Assembly (NCBI RefSeq): GCF_009659625.1
Contig: NZ_VOIW01000002.1
Location: forward strand, 62,001-126,000
Source: Pseudomonas haemolytica
GTDB lineage: Bacteria; Pseudomonadota; Gammaproteobacteria; Pseudomonadales; Pseudomonadaceae
Direction of reading: 5' to 3'
Length of the DNA stretch: 64,000 nucleotides
In this document: positions 63,953 to 64,000 of the stretch, in pieces
How the letters are laid out: every line of letters begins with the position of its first letter
How positions within the stretch are numbered: position 1 is the stretch's first letter
Program-made: the position numbers and the translations under genes
The notes under the pieces: generated by a model
What the model saw: the letters and a program-made list of their open reading frames with translations, nothing else
Told to the model about the DNA's origin: nothing
The model's database searches: none

Positions 63953-64000
63953 ATGAATCCTGATATTCCTCTTCAACTTCTGGGCGGTATCACAGCACGG
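63953..64000 (+). CDS. cupin/JmjC ribosomal oxygenase, first 16 codons only
   Basis: The visible 16 residues 'MNPDIPLQLLGGITAR' match the N-terminus I recall for the cupin-type ribosomal protein L16 arginine hydroxylase (RoxA/YcfD) that follows purB in Pseudomonas. The gene runs off the window, so the call rests on this short match and on synteny. The start has only a weak GGTTAC-like upstream signal. Confidence 0.6.
   Translation, partial: MNPDIPLQLLGGITAR

Overview
The window looks like chromosome of a fluorescent-group Pseudomonas. Reasons: dense GC-rich housekeeping genes; a full-length GacS sensor (GTG start) beside ldhA; the block cysG-serS-crcB-rarA-lolA-ftsK-aat-bpt-infA-clpA/clpS-cspD-icd-idh-mnmA-hflD-purB in the order I recall from P. 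aeruginosa; and several paired REP palindromes (REPINs) with the 'GTGGGAGGGGGCTTGCTCCC'-type core usual in P. fluorescens relatives. No IS element, transposase, integrase, CRISPR array or rRNA was seen, and there is one tRNA gene (tRNA-Ser, anticodon UGA).

Layout. (1) 1-4886: an accessory two-component/KaiC module. A soluble histidine kinase (cut by the window edge), a KaiC-like double ATPase and a small helical protein lie on the minus strand. They are divergent from a second KaiC-like ATPase and a single-domain response regulator on the plus strand. There is no kaiA or kaiB. (2) 4.9-11.3 kb: a patchwork accessory region next to tRNA-Ser. Intact genes are a lipoprotein, an Ivy-type lysozyme inhibitor, a tail-fibre-like beta-rich protein, an O-acyltransferase, a ferric-reductase-like flavoprotein and a small lipoprotein. 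Gene remnants are two pieces of a LysE-type exporter and a LuxR-type DNA-binding domain. Three near-identical copies of the tRNA-Ser downstream/terminator sequence are spaced through it. (3) 11.5-25 kb: yccA, then the minus-strand envelope operon comEC / exbB-exbD-lpxK-trm112-kdsB-ptp-murB, a DUF2062 gene, a PirRS-like two-component pair, then gacS and ldhA. (4) 26-37 kb: small conserved genes, including a META lipoprotein, a TlpA-like lipoprotein, arsC-wrbA-DUF2069, a Tag-like glycosylase, ttcA, a Yip1 protein, sprT, a CaiB-type CoA transferase, the tusDCBE sulfur relay followed by a ybiB-like gene, and a glutathionyl-hydroquinone reductase. (5) 37-54.4 kb: the conserved housekeeping block listed above. 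(6) 54.4-59.9 kb: a same-strand set (EamA exporter, cupin, Pct-like CoA transferase, FAD/NAD(P)-binding oxidoreductase, LysR regulator) inserted between idh and the Nudix-mnmA-hflD-purB block. Its middle genes are visibly AT-richer than the flanks. (7) 60.1-64 kb: Nudix, mnmA, hflD, purB and the first codons of a cupin/JmjC ribosomal oxygenase.

The best candidates for something new are the two-KaiC/HK/RR module at the left edge and the cupin-CoA transferase-flavoprotein-LysR island at 54.4-59.0 kb. In the KaiC module, only one of the two paralogues keeps hydroxyl residues at the classical phosphorylation pair. Functions given here come from motif reading and remembered families. No database search was possible.
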